DNA of 64,000 nucleotides from Streptomyces sp. NRRL F-4489 (GTDB lineage Bacteria > Actinomycetota > Actinomycetes > Streptomycetales > Streptomycetaceae), in contig NZ_LLZI01000112.1 of assembly GCF_001509485.1 (NCBI RefSeq), positions 62,001 through 126,000 of the forward strand, given 5' to 3'. Numbering within the stretch: position 1 is the stretch's first letter; each line of letters starts with the position of its first letter. A program made the position numbers and the translations under genes. The notes beneath the pieces are model-generated. The model did not search any database. It had not been told where the DNA came from and saw only the letters and a list, made by a program, of their open reading frames with translations. This document shows positions 17,709 to 26,238 of the stretch, one piece after another.

Positions 17709-18515
17709 TCACGTCCCCGTCACGGTCATCACGACCAGCACGAGAACCAGCAGGCCGACGTAGGCGGCGGAGTAGACGCGGTCGGGGACGCGGCCCGAAA
17801 CGCGCCTGGCGAGGGCGATGGTGGGGAGTGAGCCGGTGAGCAGGGCGGCGCAGGCGGTGAGGTCGACGTAGCCGAGGTGGCCTGCCTGGGCCGGGATGCC
17901 CGGTACGAGCGCGTAGACCAGGGTGCCGGCCACCGCGACCGGCACGCTGAGGGGGTTGGCCATGGCGGTGGCGTTGGCCATCGGCAGGCCCCGGCGCCGC
18001 AGCAGGGGGACGGTCATGACGCTGCCGCCCACGCCCAGGCATGCGGCGACCGCGCCGATGCCGAGCCCGCCGAACGTGCTCGCGCCGCGCCCGAGGGGTT
18101 CGGGAGGCGTCTCGCGCCGGACGGACAGGAAGCCCTTCCGCAGCAGACTGTCCGCGATCGTCACCAGGAGGTAGCCGGCGAACAGGACCCGCAGCGCCGT
18201 GCCGCCGATCCAGGTGGCCGCGCAGGATCCGGCCGCGGCGCCGAGCAGGATGTAGCCCGCCAGCGGCCAGACATAGTGCCGGTCCAGCCGGCCCTGGCGC
18301 CACTGGACGGCGGCCGCGACCACCGCGTTCACCAGCATGACGGCGGTGGAGGTGGCCACCGCGGTGTGCATGGCGTCGACGCCGGACGGCGCGGTGACGG
18401 ACAGGAACCCGTACACGACCGGAACGGTGATGAAGCCGCCACCGAAGCCGAAGAGCACGGTGGTGACGCCGGTCAGGATTCCGAACAGGAGCAGGATGGA
18501 GAACGAGGTCAGCAC
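17709..18515 (-). CDS. TauE/SafE (TSUP) family permease
   Basis: A 268-aa integral membrane protein with about eight hydrophobic segments. The repeated glycine-rich opening GGGFITVPVVYGFLSV and second-half GVGGSVMTVPLLRRRGLP are the duplicated TSUP signature. The family exports or imports sulphite, sulphonates or related anions. GTG 18515 start without clear ribosome site. It is divergent from an AraC-type regulator 101 bp away, which may control it. Confidence 0.88.
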   Translation of the reverse strand: MLTSFSILLLFGILTGVTTVLFGFGGGFITVPVVYGFLSVTAPSGVDAMHTAVATSTAVMLVNAVVAAAVQWRQGRLDRHYVWPLAGYILLGAAAGSCAATWIGGTALRVLFAGYLLVTIADSLLRKGFLSVRRETPPEPLGRGASTFGGLGIGAVAACLGVGGSVMTVPLLRRRGLPMANATAMANPLSVPVAVAGTLVYALVPGIPAQAGHLGYVDLTACAALLTGSLPTIALARRVSGRVPDRVYSAAYVGLLVLVLVVMTVTGT

Positions 18516-18616
18516 GTGGTTGAGGCTACGTAGGAGGGCGGGTGGCGGGCATTCGGTGATATGCCAGTTTCTTACGCGGAGCGGACAGGTGGGGCCTTGC
18601 CGCGTAGCCTGGGGCG

Positions 18617-19399
18617 GTGCGCAACACTCCTCTCGCGGAGGTGGACGGCCTGGACCGGGCCGTGCTGGCCATCGGTACCGACTACCCCGACCCGTACCTC
18701 CTCGCCTGGCACGAGCACCGGCGCGCCCAGGTGCTGTACGCGGCCACCGGCATCATGCGGGTCGAGACGGAGGAGAGCACCTGGACGGTGCCCACCGCGC
18801 GGGCCGTCCTGATCCCGCCCGGGACCAGGCACCAGGTCACGATGCTGGGGGTCAGTACGCGCAGCCTGTACATCGAGCCGGACGCCGTTCCGTGGTTCCC
18901 GGAGCGCTGCCGGGTGGTCGGCGTCTCCGAGCTGCTGCGGGCGCTGATCCTCGCGGCCGTGGACATGGAGCCCCGCTACCGCGAGCACAGCCGGGACGCG
19001 GCCGTCGCCCATCTCCTCCTGCACGAGTTGGAGAGTCTGGCCCCGCTGCCCCTCGATGTGCCGCTGCCCGCCGAGCCGCGGCTGCGCCGGCTCTGCGAGG
19101 CGTTCCTGCGCGGGCCCGACGTCCATGATCCGCCGGCCCGTTGGTGCGCCGCGCTCAACGTCAGCGAACGCACCCTGAACCGCATGTTCCACCGCGGCAC
19201 CGGTATGGGCTTCGCGCGGTGGCGGCAGCGCGCCTGCGTCCTGCATTCCCTCCAGCACCTCGCCGCGGGCACGCCGGTCACCCGCGTCGCGGCGCTGCTC
19301 GGTTACGACAACCCGGCCGCGTTCACCACCGCGTTCCGGAATCTGCTGGGCCGGCCGCCGAGCGCGTACCGGCGTCCCGGCAGCGGCGGGCCGCGGTAG
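18617..19399 (+). CDS. AraC-family regulator with cupin sensor domain
   Basis: A 260-aa regulator. Residues 25-95 form a cupin (HRRAQVLYAATGIMRVETEE, then VLIPPGTRHQV), and the C-terminal 100 residues hold two helix-turn-helices: LNVSERTLNRMFHRGTGMGF and VTRVAALLGYDNPAAFTTAF, ending GRPPSAYRR. This is the NimR-like architecture often placed next to a transporter it controls, here the TauE-like permease. GTG start. Ligand unknown. Confidence 0.9.
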   Translation: MRNTPLAEVDGLDRAVLAIGTDYPDPYLLAWHEHRRAQVLYAATGIMRVETEESTWTVPTARAVLIPPGTRHQVTMLGVSTRSLYIEPDAVPWFPERCRVVGVSELLRALILAAVDMEPRYREHSRDAAVAHLLLHELESLAPLPLDVPLPAEPRLRRLCEAFLRGPDVHDPPARWCAALNVSERTLNRMFHRGTGMGFARWRQRACVLHSLQHLAAGTPVTRVAALLGYDNPAAFTTAFRNLLGRPPSAYRRPGSGGPR

Positions 19400-19718
19400 C
19401 CGGGTGGCTCCTCGCGGCGCGGGCCCAGCAGTTGGCTGACCGCGCCGAACGCCAGCACCCCGCACGGGTTGGTTCCCCAGGTGCAGAGCCGGTCCACGCT
19501 GACGCCGCGGAGCGAGGACCGCCGGTCCCCCGGTGAGGACCGCGCGGCGGCCGAGGGCTTCGGTCAGGCGCGCCGCCGTGGCGCCGGCCGCGCCGCCGCC
19601 GGAGCCCGTCCGCCCGTACCGCGCCGGATTCGGCGCGCGGGATCCGGGTAGAGCTGGTCTGCTGGATTACGGGAGCGGTGCTGCCCGCCGGCGGAGCGGA
19701 GGGAGGCGACCGACCGCG
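19400..19718. other. Intergenic stretch, no supported gene
   Basis: About 320 bp between an AraC gene and the GPP34 gene. No open frame with good codon bias and ribosome site, no strong hairpin. A short protein-like reading on the minus strand around 19410-19500 is discussed among the rejected items. A GGAGGGAGG lies 10 nt before the GPP34 ATG. Confidence 0.5.
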
Positions 19719-20333
19719 ATGACCACCGCACGGGACCTGATGATCACCTCCATGGACGTGGCCGCCGGCCACCCCGTGGACCAGGGCAATCTGTCGCTCG
19801 CCCTCGCCGGGGCCGAGCTGATCGACCTGCTCGCCGCCGAGGCCGCCACCCTGGACGGCGACCGCGTCGTACCGGGCTACCGCCCCACCCTTCCCGATCC
19901 CCTGCTGGACCAGGCGGCCTCCGCCCTCGTCCGCACCTCGCCGTACGAGTCGGTCGATGACTGGCTGTGGCGGCGGGGAAGCGGCCTGGCGGCGGCCTAT
20001 CTGACGAGACTGGAGGCGGAGGGAGTGCTCAGCCGGCAGCGCCGCCGCGGGATGCCGTTCCGGGCCGGTGACCCCGTGCTGACCGACTCCCCGGACCGCC
20101 GCCAGGCAGCCCACCGCTGGTCCTCCGAGGAGCCGCTACTGGCCTCGCTCGCGGCCGCCCTCGGGATCGGCGGGGCGGACCGCGCCGAGGACGCCGACTC
20201 GCCGGGAGTCGACGACGACGCCGTGGACACCGTGCTGGCCGCCACCCATGACGCGCTGACGCGGTTGGCGGGCCTGCGGCAGCGGCGCGCCATCGAACAG
20301 GCCGCCTTCGACAACATCTGGCGCGGCAACTGA
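19719..20333 (+). CDS. GPP34 (GOLPH3-like) phosphoprotein
   Basis: A 204-aa protein of the GOLPH3/VPS74 family, abundant in streptomycetes. ARDLMITSMDVAAGH then LSLALAGAELIDLLAAEA is the conserved N-terminal helix bundle, and VDDWLWRRGSGLAAAYLTRL plus LEAEGVLSRQRRR follow in the expected order. In eukaryotes the fold binds phosphatidylinositol 4-phosphate on Golgi membranes; in actinobacteria the role is unknown, perhaps membrane association. The beta-hairpin used for oligomerisation in yeast is not obvious. Monocistronic. Confidence 0.9.
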   Translation: MTTARDLMITSMDVAAGHPVDQGNLSLALAGAELIDLLAAEAATLDGDRVVPGYRPTLPDPLLDQAASALVRTSPYESVDDWLWRRGSGLAAAYLTRLEAEGVLSRQRRRGMPFRAGDPVLTDSPDRRQAAHRWSSEEPLLASLAAALGIGGADRAEDADSPGVDDDAVDTVLAATHDALTRLAGLRQRRAIEQAAFDNIWRGN

Positions 20334-20425
20334 CGCGCGGCGGCGCCCCGGCGCGCTGACCTCGCCCTCCCAGGCCGTCCTCATCCGCCCACGGGATTGC
20401 CTTCCCAGGCGGTCACCCCAGGCGA

Positions 20426-21070
20426 TCACCCCAGGCCGTTGTCGTGCACCGCCACGGACGGCTTGTCCCACGTCAGCGAGTAGCGGCGGAGAATGTGGCG
20501 GCGGTAGCGGACGCCGGGGAGCAGGCGCCGCGCCGTGGTACGCACCTCTCCGTAGCTCATCTCCGGTGCGGCGACCGGCATTCCCTCGGGGGTGCGGGCC
20601 CGGCGCAGGAACTTCGTGACGCGGACGGCCGGCGCGGCCGCGATCAACGCCGCCCACTCGCCCGGGCTCGCCTCCCGGGCCAGTCCGACCACCACCAGCC
20701 TCCCGCCCGGACGCAGCAGCGTCCGCATCCGCGTGAGCGCGGCCGCGAAGTCCATGTGGTGGACGGCGGTCACCGAGCAGATGAAGTCGTAGGCGGCGGG
20801 CGGGAGTTGGGTGCTGGTCAGGAAGTCGCCGTGGAGGAAGGTGAGGGCCGGGTGGCCGCCGGAGCGCTCGCGGGCGCGGGCGATCATCTCCGGTGACGTA
20901 TCGATTCCCGTGACGTGCCTGGCGTGCCGGGCGAGCTTCCGGGCCAGCAGTCCGTCGCCGCAGCCGACGTCCAGGGCGGCGCCGCAGCCCTCGGGGACGG
21001 CGCGCAGGATGCCTGGGTGCCTGGCGACGTTGGTGTTCCAGTACGGGTCCGGGGGTTCGGGTCGGCGCAC
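20426..21070 (-). CDS. Class I SAM-dependent methyltransferase
   Basis: A 214-aa methyltransferase. ALDVGCGDGLLARKLARHA is motif I (DxGxGxG), VTGIDTSPEMIARAR is motif post-I with the acidic ribose contact, and MRTLLRPGGRLVVVGLA is motif III. YWNTNVARHPGILRAV at the start is typical of a large actinobacterial subgroup. GTG 21070 is chosen because homologous N-terminal sequence begins there; no good ribosome site is seen. Substrate unknown. It is not in the crt operons, so I would not equate it with CrtT without testing. Confidence 0.87.
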   Translation of the reverse strand: MRRPEPPDPYWNTNVARHPGILRAVPEGCGAALDVGCGDGLLARKLARHARHVTGIDTSPEMIARARERSGGHPALTFLHGDFLTSTQLPPAAYDFICSVTAVHHMDFAAALTRMRTLLRPGGRLVVVGLAREASPGEWAALIAAAPAVRVTKFLRRARTPEGMPVAAPEMSYGEVRTTARRLLPGVRYRRHILRRYSLTWDKPSVAVHDNGLG

Positions 21071-21174
21071 CGGTTCATCGTAGGCGTGGCGTGGCGGGGC
21101 TGGGCGGTGGCCCGTTCGCCCGGTCCGCCGGCCGAGAGCTGCGGGGACCGGGCCCGAGCACGTACCGCCTCGCC

Positions 21175-21954
21175 TCACAGGCGGACGCCGCCGGTCGCGT
21201 CGATGACCTTGCCGGTGATCCAGCGGGCGTCGTGCGAGGCGAGGAACCCGACGATATCGGCGATGTCGTCCGGCTGCCCGACCCGGCCGAGTGCGGCGCG
21301 GGAGGCGGCGTCGGCCTCGGCGGCCGGATTGCCGCGCAGCCAGTCGGCGTTGACGTCGGTGTCGACGATTCCGGGGGCCACCGCGTTGGCGGTGATGCCC
21401 CGGGCGCCCAGTTCCTGGGCGAGGTTGAGGGTGAAGGTGTCGAGGGCGCCCTTGGTGGCGCCGTAGGCGATGGCCTGGGGCATCGCCAGGCGGCCGGCGC
21501 CGCTGGAGATGTTGATGATCCGGCCGCCGTCGCGCAGGCGCTTGAGCCCTTCCCGGACGATGAAGAACGGGGCCCGGACGTTGACCGCGAAGACCTGGTC
21601 GAAGTCGTCCTCGGTCAGGGCGGTGAGGTCCGCGACCATCGCGATACCGACGTTGTTGACGATGATGTCGACGGCCGGTTCGGTGCCGGGTGCCTGGGCC
21701 GCGATCCGTTCGTCGAAGGCCGACCACAGCTGCGCGGCGTCGCCGCGGTGGCCGAGCGGGGCGGCGAACGCGACGGCCCGGCCGCCGTCCTTCCGGATGC
21801 GCGCCACCACCTCGTCGGCCGCCGCCGCGTCGCGGGTGTAGGTGAGGGCGACCGTGGCGCCGTCGCGGCCGAGGCGTTCGGCGATGGCGCGTCCGATGCC
21901 GCGGCTGCCGCCGGTGACCAGCGCGGTCTTGCCGTCAAGGGGGCGTGCGTTCAT
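21175..21954 (-). CDS. SDR-family oxidoreductase (FabG-like)
   Basis: A 259-aa classical short-chain dehydrogenase. KTALVTGGSRGIGRAIAERL is the TGxxxGxG cofactor site; DIIVNNVGIAMV is the NNxG strand; INISSGAGRLAMPQAIAYGATKGAL holds the catalytic Ser and YxxxK (Y-G-A-T-K); VNAVAPGIVDTDVN is the post-catalytic PG loop. Arg in GGSRG suggests NADPH. The catalytic set is complete. Probably reduces a 3-oxo substrate or alcohol; specific role unknown. Downstream methyltransferase in the same direction is 104 bp away. Confidence 0.92.
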   Translation of the reverse strand: MNARPLDGKTALVTGGSRGIGRAIAERLGRDGATVALTYTRDAAAADEVVARIRKDGGRAVAFAAPLGHRGDAAQLWSAFDERIAAQAPGTEPAVDIIVNNVGIAMVADLTALTEDDFDQVFAVNVRAPFFIVREGLKRLRDGGRIINISSGAGRLAMPQAIAYGATKGALDTFTLNLAQELGARGITANAVAPGIVDTDVNADWLRGNPAAEADAASRAALGRVGQPDDIADIVGFLASHDARWITGKVIDATGGVRL

Positions 21955-22079
21955 GGGAGGTGGTCCCTTCGAGGGTGGTGGGTGCCCGGCCCGGAGGGCC
22001 GGCGTCGAAGGGACGCTAAAGCCTCACATGAGTGGCAGAGTCAAACGGTGGCCGGTCGGCGCGCGCGGCAGGCGGCGGC

Positions 22080-22529
22080 TCAGGCGACGTCGAATTCGTT
22101 GCCCTCGGGGTCGGCGAGGACCGACCATTCACCGCCCTGTTCCTTGACGTGCCGGACGAGGGTGGCGCCGTGCGCCTGCAAGCGGGCGACGGTGGCTTCG
22201 CGCGCTTCGGGGCCGGCGTGGACATCGAGGTGGAGCCGGTTCTTGCCCGACTTGGTTTCCGGTACGCGGTTGAAGAGCAGGCGCCGGCCCAGGCCCGCGC
22301 CGCTGACCGGGTCGACGGGGTCGCCGGGGTGCCGGACGGCCGCGGCGTCCCGCCAGAACAGGCGGCCTTGGAACTCCAGGCACAGGTCGTCCTCGATCGC
22401 GCCGGCGGACAGCAGCCGCCGGATCAGCGCGCTGTTGTCCTCGACCACGTAGTCCAGTGCCTCGGCCCAGAAGAGTGCCTGGCGGTGCGGGTCGCTGGCG
22501 TCGAAGACGACTTTCCATCCCAGGGGCAT
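22080..22529 (-). CDS. VOC-family protein, 149 aa
   Basis: Vicinal oxygen chelate fold of the glyoxalase-like type found in many streptomycetes: WKVVFDASDPHRQALFWAEAL, then KNRLHLDVHA for the metal-side strand, and SVLADPEGNEFDVA at the end. GAGGAG precedes the ATG. Function unknown; small-molecule binding is likely. Confidence 0.85.
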   Translation of the reverse strand: MPLGWKVVFDASDPHRQALFWAEALDYVVEDNSALIRRLLSAGAIEDDLCLEFQGRLFWRDAAAVRHPGDPVDPVSGAGLGRRLLFNRVPETKSGKNRLHLDVHAGPEAREATVARLQAHGATLVRHVKEQGGEWSVLADPEGNEFDVA

Positions 22530-22678
22530 GGGTTTCTCCTCCTTGTCGCGCGGCGCGGGGGCGCGGGGCGCGCGTTCGTCGTGTACAGGCGTGGTGCGGG
22601 TGGTTCGGGAGATTCGGGCAGGGCGCACGGGGTGCGCTGACTGCGCCGTAGCGGACCGGGCCGCCGGGGCCGGAGCCG

Positions 22679-23320
22679 CTACCGCCCGAAAAGGTCGCGG
22701 CAGGTGTCCAGGCCATGGACTTCGACCGGCACCGTGCGGTGGGCCGTCCAGGCCGCGCGGTCCAGGCGCAGCCGCCGCAGGGTGCGGGACCTCCCTTGGA
22801 CGGCGGTGACCGTCAGGCCGTCCGGTGCGTAGCCGAGCTTCTCCGAGACCCGGAGGGAGGCCGGGTTGTCGGTCATCGCGGCCGATGTGACGGAGTGGGC
22901 GCCGAGCCCCGCGAAGGCCAGGTGGAGGACCGCCGCGCGCATCTCCGTACCGAATCCCCGGCCGTGGTGGGCGAGTCCGAGCCATGAGCCGGTCTGCGCC
23001 TCCCGGGTCACCGGGAAGTCGTCCGCCGAGAGGTCCTGGCGTCCGATGACCCGGCCGCCGGTGAGCACCGCCAGGCTGAGCTTCCACCGGTGCGGGTGCC
23101 ATTCCGCGAGGGTGCCGAGGACGTGCTGGAACGTCGCCCGGGCGCGCTCGCGCGGGGACGCCGCGGTCCACGGGACGGTGAACGGCATCCGGGCCTCGTC
23201 GTGGACTCCGGCGGCGGCCACGGCGGCCAGTTCCTCCAGCGCCTGGAGGTCGGGAAGGCGCAACTCGAGGCGCGGTGTGGTGATGCGGAGGCCGTACAGG
23301 GGCCAGACATGAGCATCCAT
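22679..23320 (-). CDS. GNAT-family N-acetyltransferase
   Basis: A 213-aa GNAT enzyme of the RimJ/RimL type: LYGLRITTPRLELRLPD opens it, GRVIGRQDLSADDFPV is the beta-strand with substrate contacts, GLAHHGRGFGTEMRAAVLHL is motif A binding the acetyl-CoA pyrophosphate (QxxGxG/A variant HGRGFG), and NPASLRVSEKLGYAPDGL is the NxxS...ekLGY ending. Acetyl acceptor unknown (protein N-terminus or small amine). It lies just downstream of, and parallel to, the MoxR-VWA operon, 74 bp from the DUF5682 stop, so co-transcription is not excluded in the order DUF5682 then GNAT. Confidence 0.88.
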   Translation of the reverse strand: MDAHVWPLYGLRITTPRLELRLPDLQALEELAAVAAAGVHDEARMPFTVPWTAASPRERARATFQHVLGTLAEWHPHRWKLSLAVLTGGRVIGRQDLSADDFPVTREAQTGSWLGLAHHGRGFGTEMRAAVLHLAFAGLGAHSVTSAAMTDNPASLRVSEKLGYAPDGLTVTAVQGRSRTLRRLRLDRAAWTAHRTVPVEVHGLDTCRDLFGR

Positions 23321-23394
23321 GCCGGGAGCCTGCCAACACGGCCGGGGCCGGTCCAGCGATATACGCAGGCGCGGGGCGCCAGGCGTGCGGGACG

Positions 23395-26238
23395 TCATGA
23401 GCCGGTGAGCAGGGCCGCCACGGCCCGGGCCGTCGCAGGGTAGCGGGTGGTGAGGGCGGCGGCGCCCTGCGGCCCGGCCGTTGACGCCGCGTCCTGCCAC
23501 GTCCCGTCGTAGCCCAGCAGATCGGCCAGGGCATCGCAGGTGGCGGGGTGGGCGGCCAGGAGGGGTGTGCCGCGCGGGGTGGCGCCGGCCGGTGCGGTGA
23601 GCGGCGCGGCGGGCGCCGCGGGTGGGGTGCGCCATGGGGGTGTCCAGGTGTCGAGGGCGGGGAGGCGGCCCGGGAAGAGGCGGCCGGCCTCGCGGATCAG
23701 CAGGGGGGCGAGCTCGGCGCCGTCCGCGCGGAGCGTGGTGATCAGGGTGGGCAGCCAGGGCAGCAGCACCGGGTCGGGGAGGCGCGCGAAGGCGTTCGAG
23801 ACCGCCTCGACGACGAAGTCGGTGAGGGCCGGGACGGGCTCCAGGGCGTGCAGGAAACCGCTGAGGTAGCGGGGGTAGGCGGGCACCACCAGGGGGTTGT
23901 CGAGCAGGGCGGCGCACCGGGCCCGCAGCTCGGCGCGGGTGAGGGTGCCGAGGTGCGTCCGGGCCGCCCACACCAGTGCGGTCCTGGCCGGGTCGTCGGG
24001 ATGGGACTGGGCGACCGCCAGCTCCAACTGCGTGCGGTCGCAGCCCAGGGACAGTGCCAGGCCCTCCATGCTGAACAGGAAACCCAGCATGGCCGCCACC
24101 TGGCGCACGGTGGCGTCCTCGTCGGTGAAGGCGGTCGGGAGCAGCGTGCAGTAGTGCGCGTAGCCGGTCTTGACGAACGATTCGATCCACGGCGGCAGGA
24201 CCGGTTCGCTGGTCCTGTAGTGGGCCAGCAGCCGCCGGACCCGCCGCAGCACCTCCGGGGCGCCGTCCACGCTGCGCTCGGTGGCCAGCACCTCCAGGGC
24301 GTGTGCGCCCAGTTCGTCGGCGAGGCGGCGGCTGCCCAGATAGAGCGTGGCGTCCTCGACGGCTTCCAGGACGGTCGCCGTGGTGGCGTGCGGGGCGTAC
24401 GCCGTGCGGCGCAGGCGCTGTTCCAGGACCTGCTCGATGCTGACGCCCTCGTAGCCCAGCTCGATCAGGGCGCGCTGGTGGGTGCCGAGGGCGAGGTCCC
24501 AGGATTCCTGGAGGGAGCGTTCGCCGAGCCGCCGTTCGCCCATGATCGGGCGGGCGGCGCCGCGGGGCAGCAGCCGGCGCAGGATCCACAGGACGTCGGA
24601 GCAGTCGGCCAGCTCCGGCCGGCCGGCTATGTCCAGCAGGGCGCGCTGCACACCGCGCTGCTGGAGGGGGAGGTTGAGCGGGGCGAGCCGGTCGTGGACG
24701 TCGCGGGCCAGGGGCGGCAGCGCGTCGTAGCCGACCTGGCCGACGCGGTCGCCGCCCATCATGATCTCCACCAGGCGGCGCACATCGCGCCGGCCGGGCA
24801 CGGTGTCCTTCTCGATGCAGGTGACGGCCGCGTCCTGGAAGTCGTACGGCGTCGGCCGGGCCCGGTCGCGCATCCCGGCCAGCAGGATCGAGGTTTCGAA
24901 CACCGCGATGGCGTCGGCGGTGGAGGCGAGGTAGCCGTTGCGGCGCGCGGCGCGGACGATGTCCACGGACCAGCCGAGGAGTTCGGCCTCGTCCAGGCGG
25001 TCGAGGGCGGGCGGTTGGCGGAGGAAGCCGGTCAGCCGGTCAGCGGGGTCGGCCGGCGGCGCGGCGGCGGTCCGCTGCGTCGCCTCCTTGGCCTGCTTCG
25101 CGGCCGTCCGGGTGCCTGCCTGGCCGGCCAGGCGGTACGGCCGGGTGCGGGTGCGCTTGAGGTTCTTCGCCCAGACCGTGGCGGCGATCGACACCGAGCC
25201 GCCGGCCAGGCCGAACTGCGCCTCGATCGCCGCGTGACTGGACGGGATCAGGCCGTACTGCCACTTGGTCGCCGTCCGCGGCCCCGGGTCGAACGTGTCG
25301 GTGCCGTGGACGCCGAACTCCGCGACGCGGCTGGCGGCGTGGAACGCGCCGCAGACATACAGGCAGTCGGCGGGGTCGGTGCCGGTCGCAGCCAGGTGGG
25401 CGCGCATCCGCGTCCACATGTGGCGCTCGCGGTCCTCATCCACCCGAACGCGGTGCGGGTCGCCGGGGGCCAGGCGCCGGAAGAGGCTGCCAATCAGCAG
25501 CATGACCTGGCGGTAGGTGTCGTGGTCGCCGTCGCCGAGCGGCACTTCGACGTACTGGTGCCACCACTCCGACCAGTGCCGCACCTTGCCGTGGCGCAGC
25601 AGGTGCTCCTCCAGCTCCGCGAAGCGCGGGCGCAGGTCGCCGATCTCCACGCCGACCGCGTCGCCGTGCAGGGCCGCTTCGGGCTCGGCGGGCGGGGCGT
25701 CCGGGTCGGCCGGGGCGGCGGGCAGGGGGCGGCGCGCGTCCCATTGGAAGACATGGTCCGAGGAGCGGTCCACGAGGACCAGCTCGACGCCGGGGGTGTC
25801 CAGGGCGTAGGCGATGGCCTGGTATTCGGCGGACGCTTCGGTGATCGGCGCGACCACCGACAGCGGGGACCACTCGGCCGGGAAGCCGTCGGTGTCGGTG
25901 GCGAACGCCTGCACCGCCACCGGCAACTTGCAGTTGCGCAGCTCGGTCAGGAGCGGCGCCATGTCCTCGCACAGCTCCAGATAGACGACCTTGGGCTGCT
26001 TCTGCCGCAGCCGGCGCGCCATGGCGAGCGCGGAGGCCGGCGAGTGGTGGCAGACCGGGAAGATCTCCAGGGGTTCGTGGAGGGCGCGGTCGACGTCGTC
26101 CACGATGCCGAGGAGGATGTCCTCGAGGGCGTCGGGGCCGCCGGCGAAGGTGGCGGCGGCTTCCTGGAGCTGGCCGCGCAGGCCCGCGAAGGTCCCTTCG
26201 GCGGGGGCGGTCATCACGGTGGCGTCGGTGGCGGTCAT
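23395..26238 (-). CDS. DUF5682-family protein of MoxR-VWA operon
   Basis: A 947-aa cytoplasmic protein, last of four coupled genes. The N-terminal part has FPVCHHSPASALAMARRL, then VVYLELCEDM and LPVAVQAFAT, and later DCLYVCGAFHAASRV. The spacing of an early HH, an E and a late G-x-x-H recalls the TraB/ChaN/EreA-like hydrolase fold, but this is my inference. The rest is helical with HEAT-like regularity (residues 450-880). ATG 26238 overlaps the MoxR stop by 4 bp (ATGA). Its constant company with MoxR, VWA and SWIM proteins in actinobacteria suggests it is the effector or client-handling part of that machine. No characterised member is known to me. Confidence 0.8.
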   Translation of the reverse strand: MTATDATVMTAPAEGTFAGLRGQLQEAAATFAGGPDALEDILLGIVDDVDRALHEPLEIFPVCHHSPASALAMARRLRQKQPKVVYLELCEDMAPLLTELRNCKLPVAVQAFATDTDGFPAEWSPLSVVAPITEASAEYQAIAYALDTPGVELVLVDRSSDHVFQWDARRPLPAAPADPDAPPAEPEAALHGDAVGVEIGDLRPRFAELEEHLLRHGKVRHWSEWWHQYVEVPLGDGDHDTYRQVMLLIGSLFRRLAPGDPHRVRVDEDRERHMWTRMRAHLAATGTDPADCLYVCGAFHAASRVAEFGVHGTDTFDPGPRTATKWQYGLIPSSHAAIEAQFGLAGGSVSIAATVWAKNLKRTRTRPYRLAGQAGTRTAAKQAKEATQRTAAAPPADPADRLTGFLRQPPALDRLDEAELLGWSVDIVRAARRNGYLASTADAIAVFETSILLAGMRDRARPTPYDFQDAAVTCIEKDTVPGRRDVRRLVEIMMGGDRVGQVGYDALPPLARDVHDRLAPLNLPLQQRGVQRALLDIAGRPELADCSDVLWILRRLLPRGAARPIMGERRLGERSLQESWDLALGTHQRALIELGYEGVSIEQVLEQRLRRTAYAPHATTATVLEAVEDATLYLGSRRLADELGAHALEVLATERSVDGAPEVLRRVRRLLAHYRTSEPVLPPWIESFVKTGYAHYCTLLPTAFTDEDATVRQVAAMLGFLFSMEGLALSLGCDRTQLELAVAQSHPDDPARTALVWAARTHLGTLTRAELRARCAALLDNPLVVPAYPRYLSGFLHALEPVPALTDFVVEAVSNAFARLPDPVLLPWLPTLITTLRADGAELAPLLIREAGRLFPGRLPALDTWTPPWRTPPAAPAAPLTAPAGATPRGTPLLAAHPATCDALADLLGYDGTWQDAASTAGPQGAAALTTRYPATARAVAALLTGS

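Noticed and set aside
19410..19500. Minus-strand reading with LCTWGTNPCGVLAFGAVSQL looks protein-like
   Set aside because: Only about 40 residues, no start with ribosome site, and neighbouring residues are low-complexity. I could not assign a family, so a decayed gene is possible but unsupported.
20426..21070. Methyltransferase considered as the missing CrtT
   Set aside because: It lies 4 kb from the crt genes, on its own, with only general class I motifs. No evidence ties it to carotenoids.
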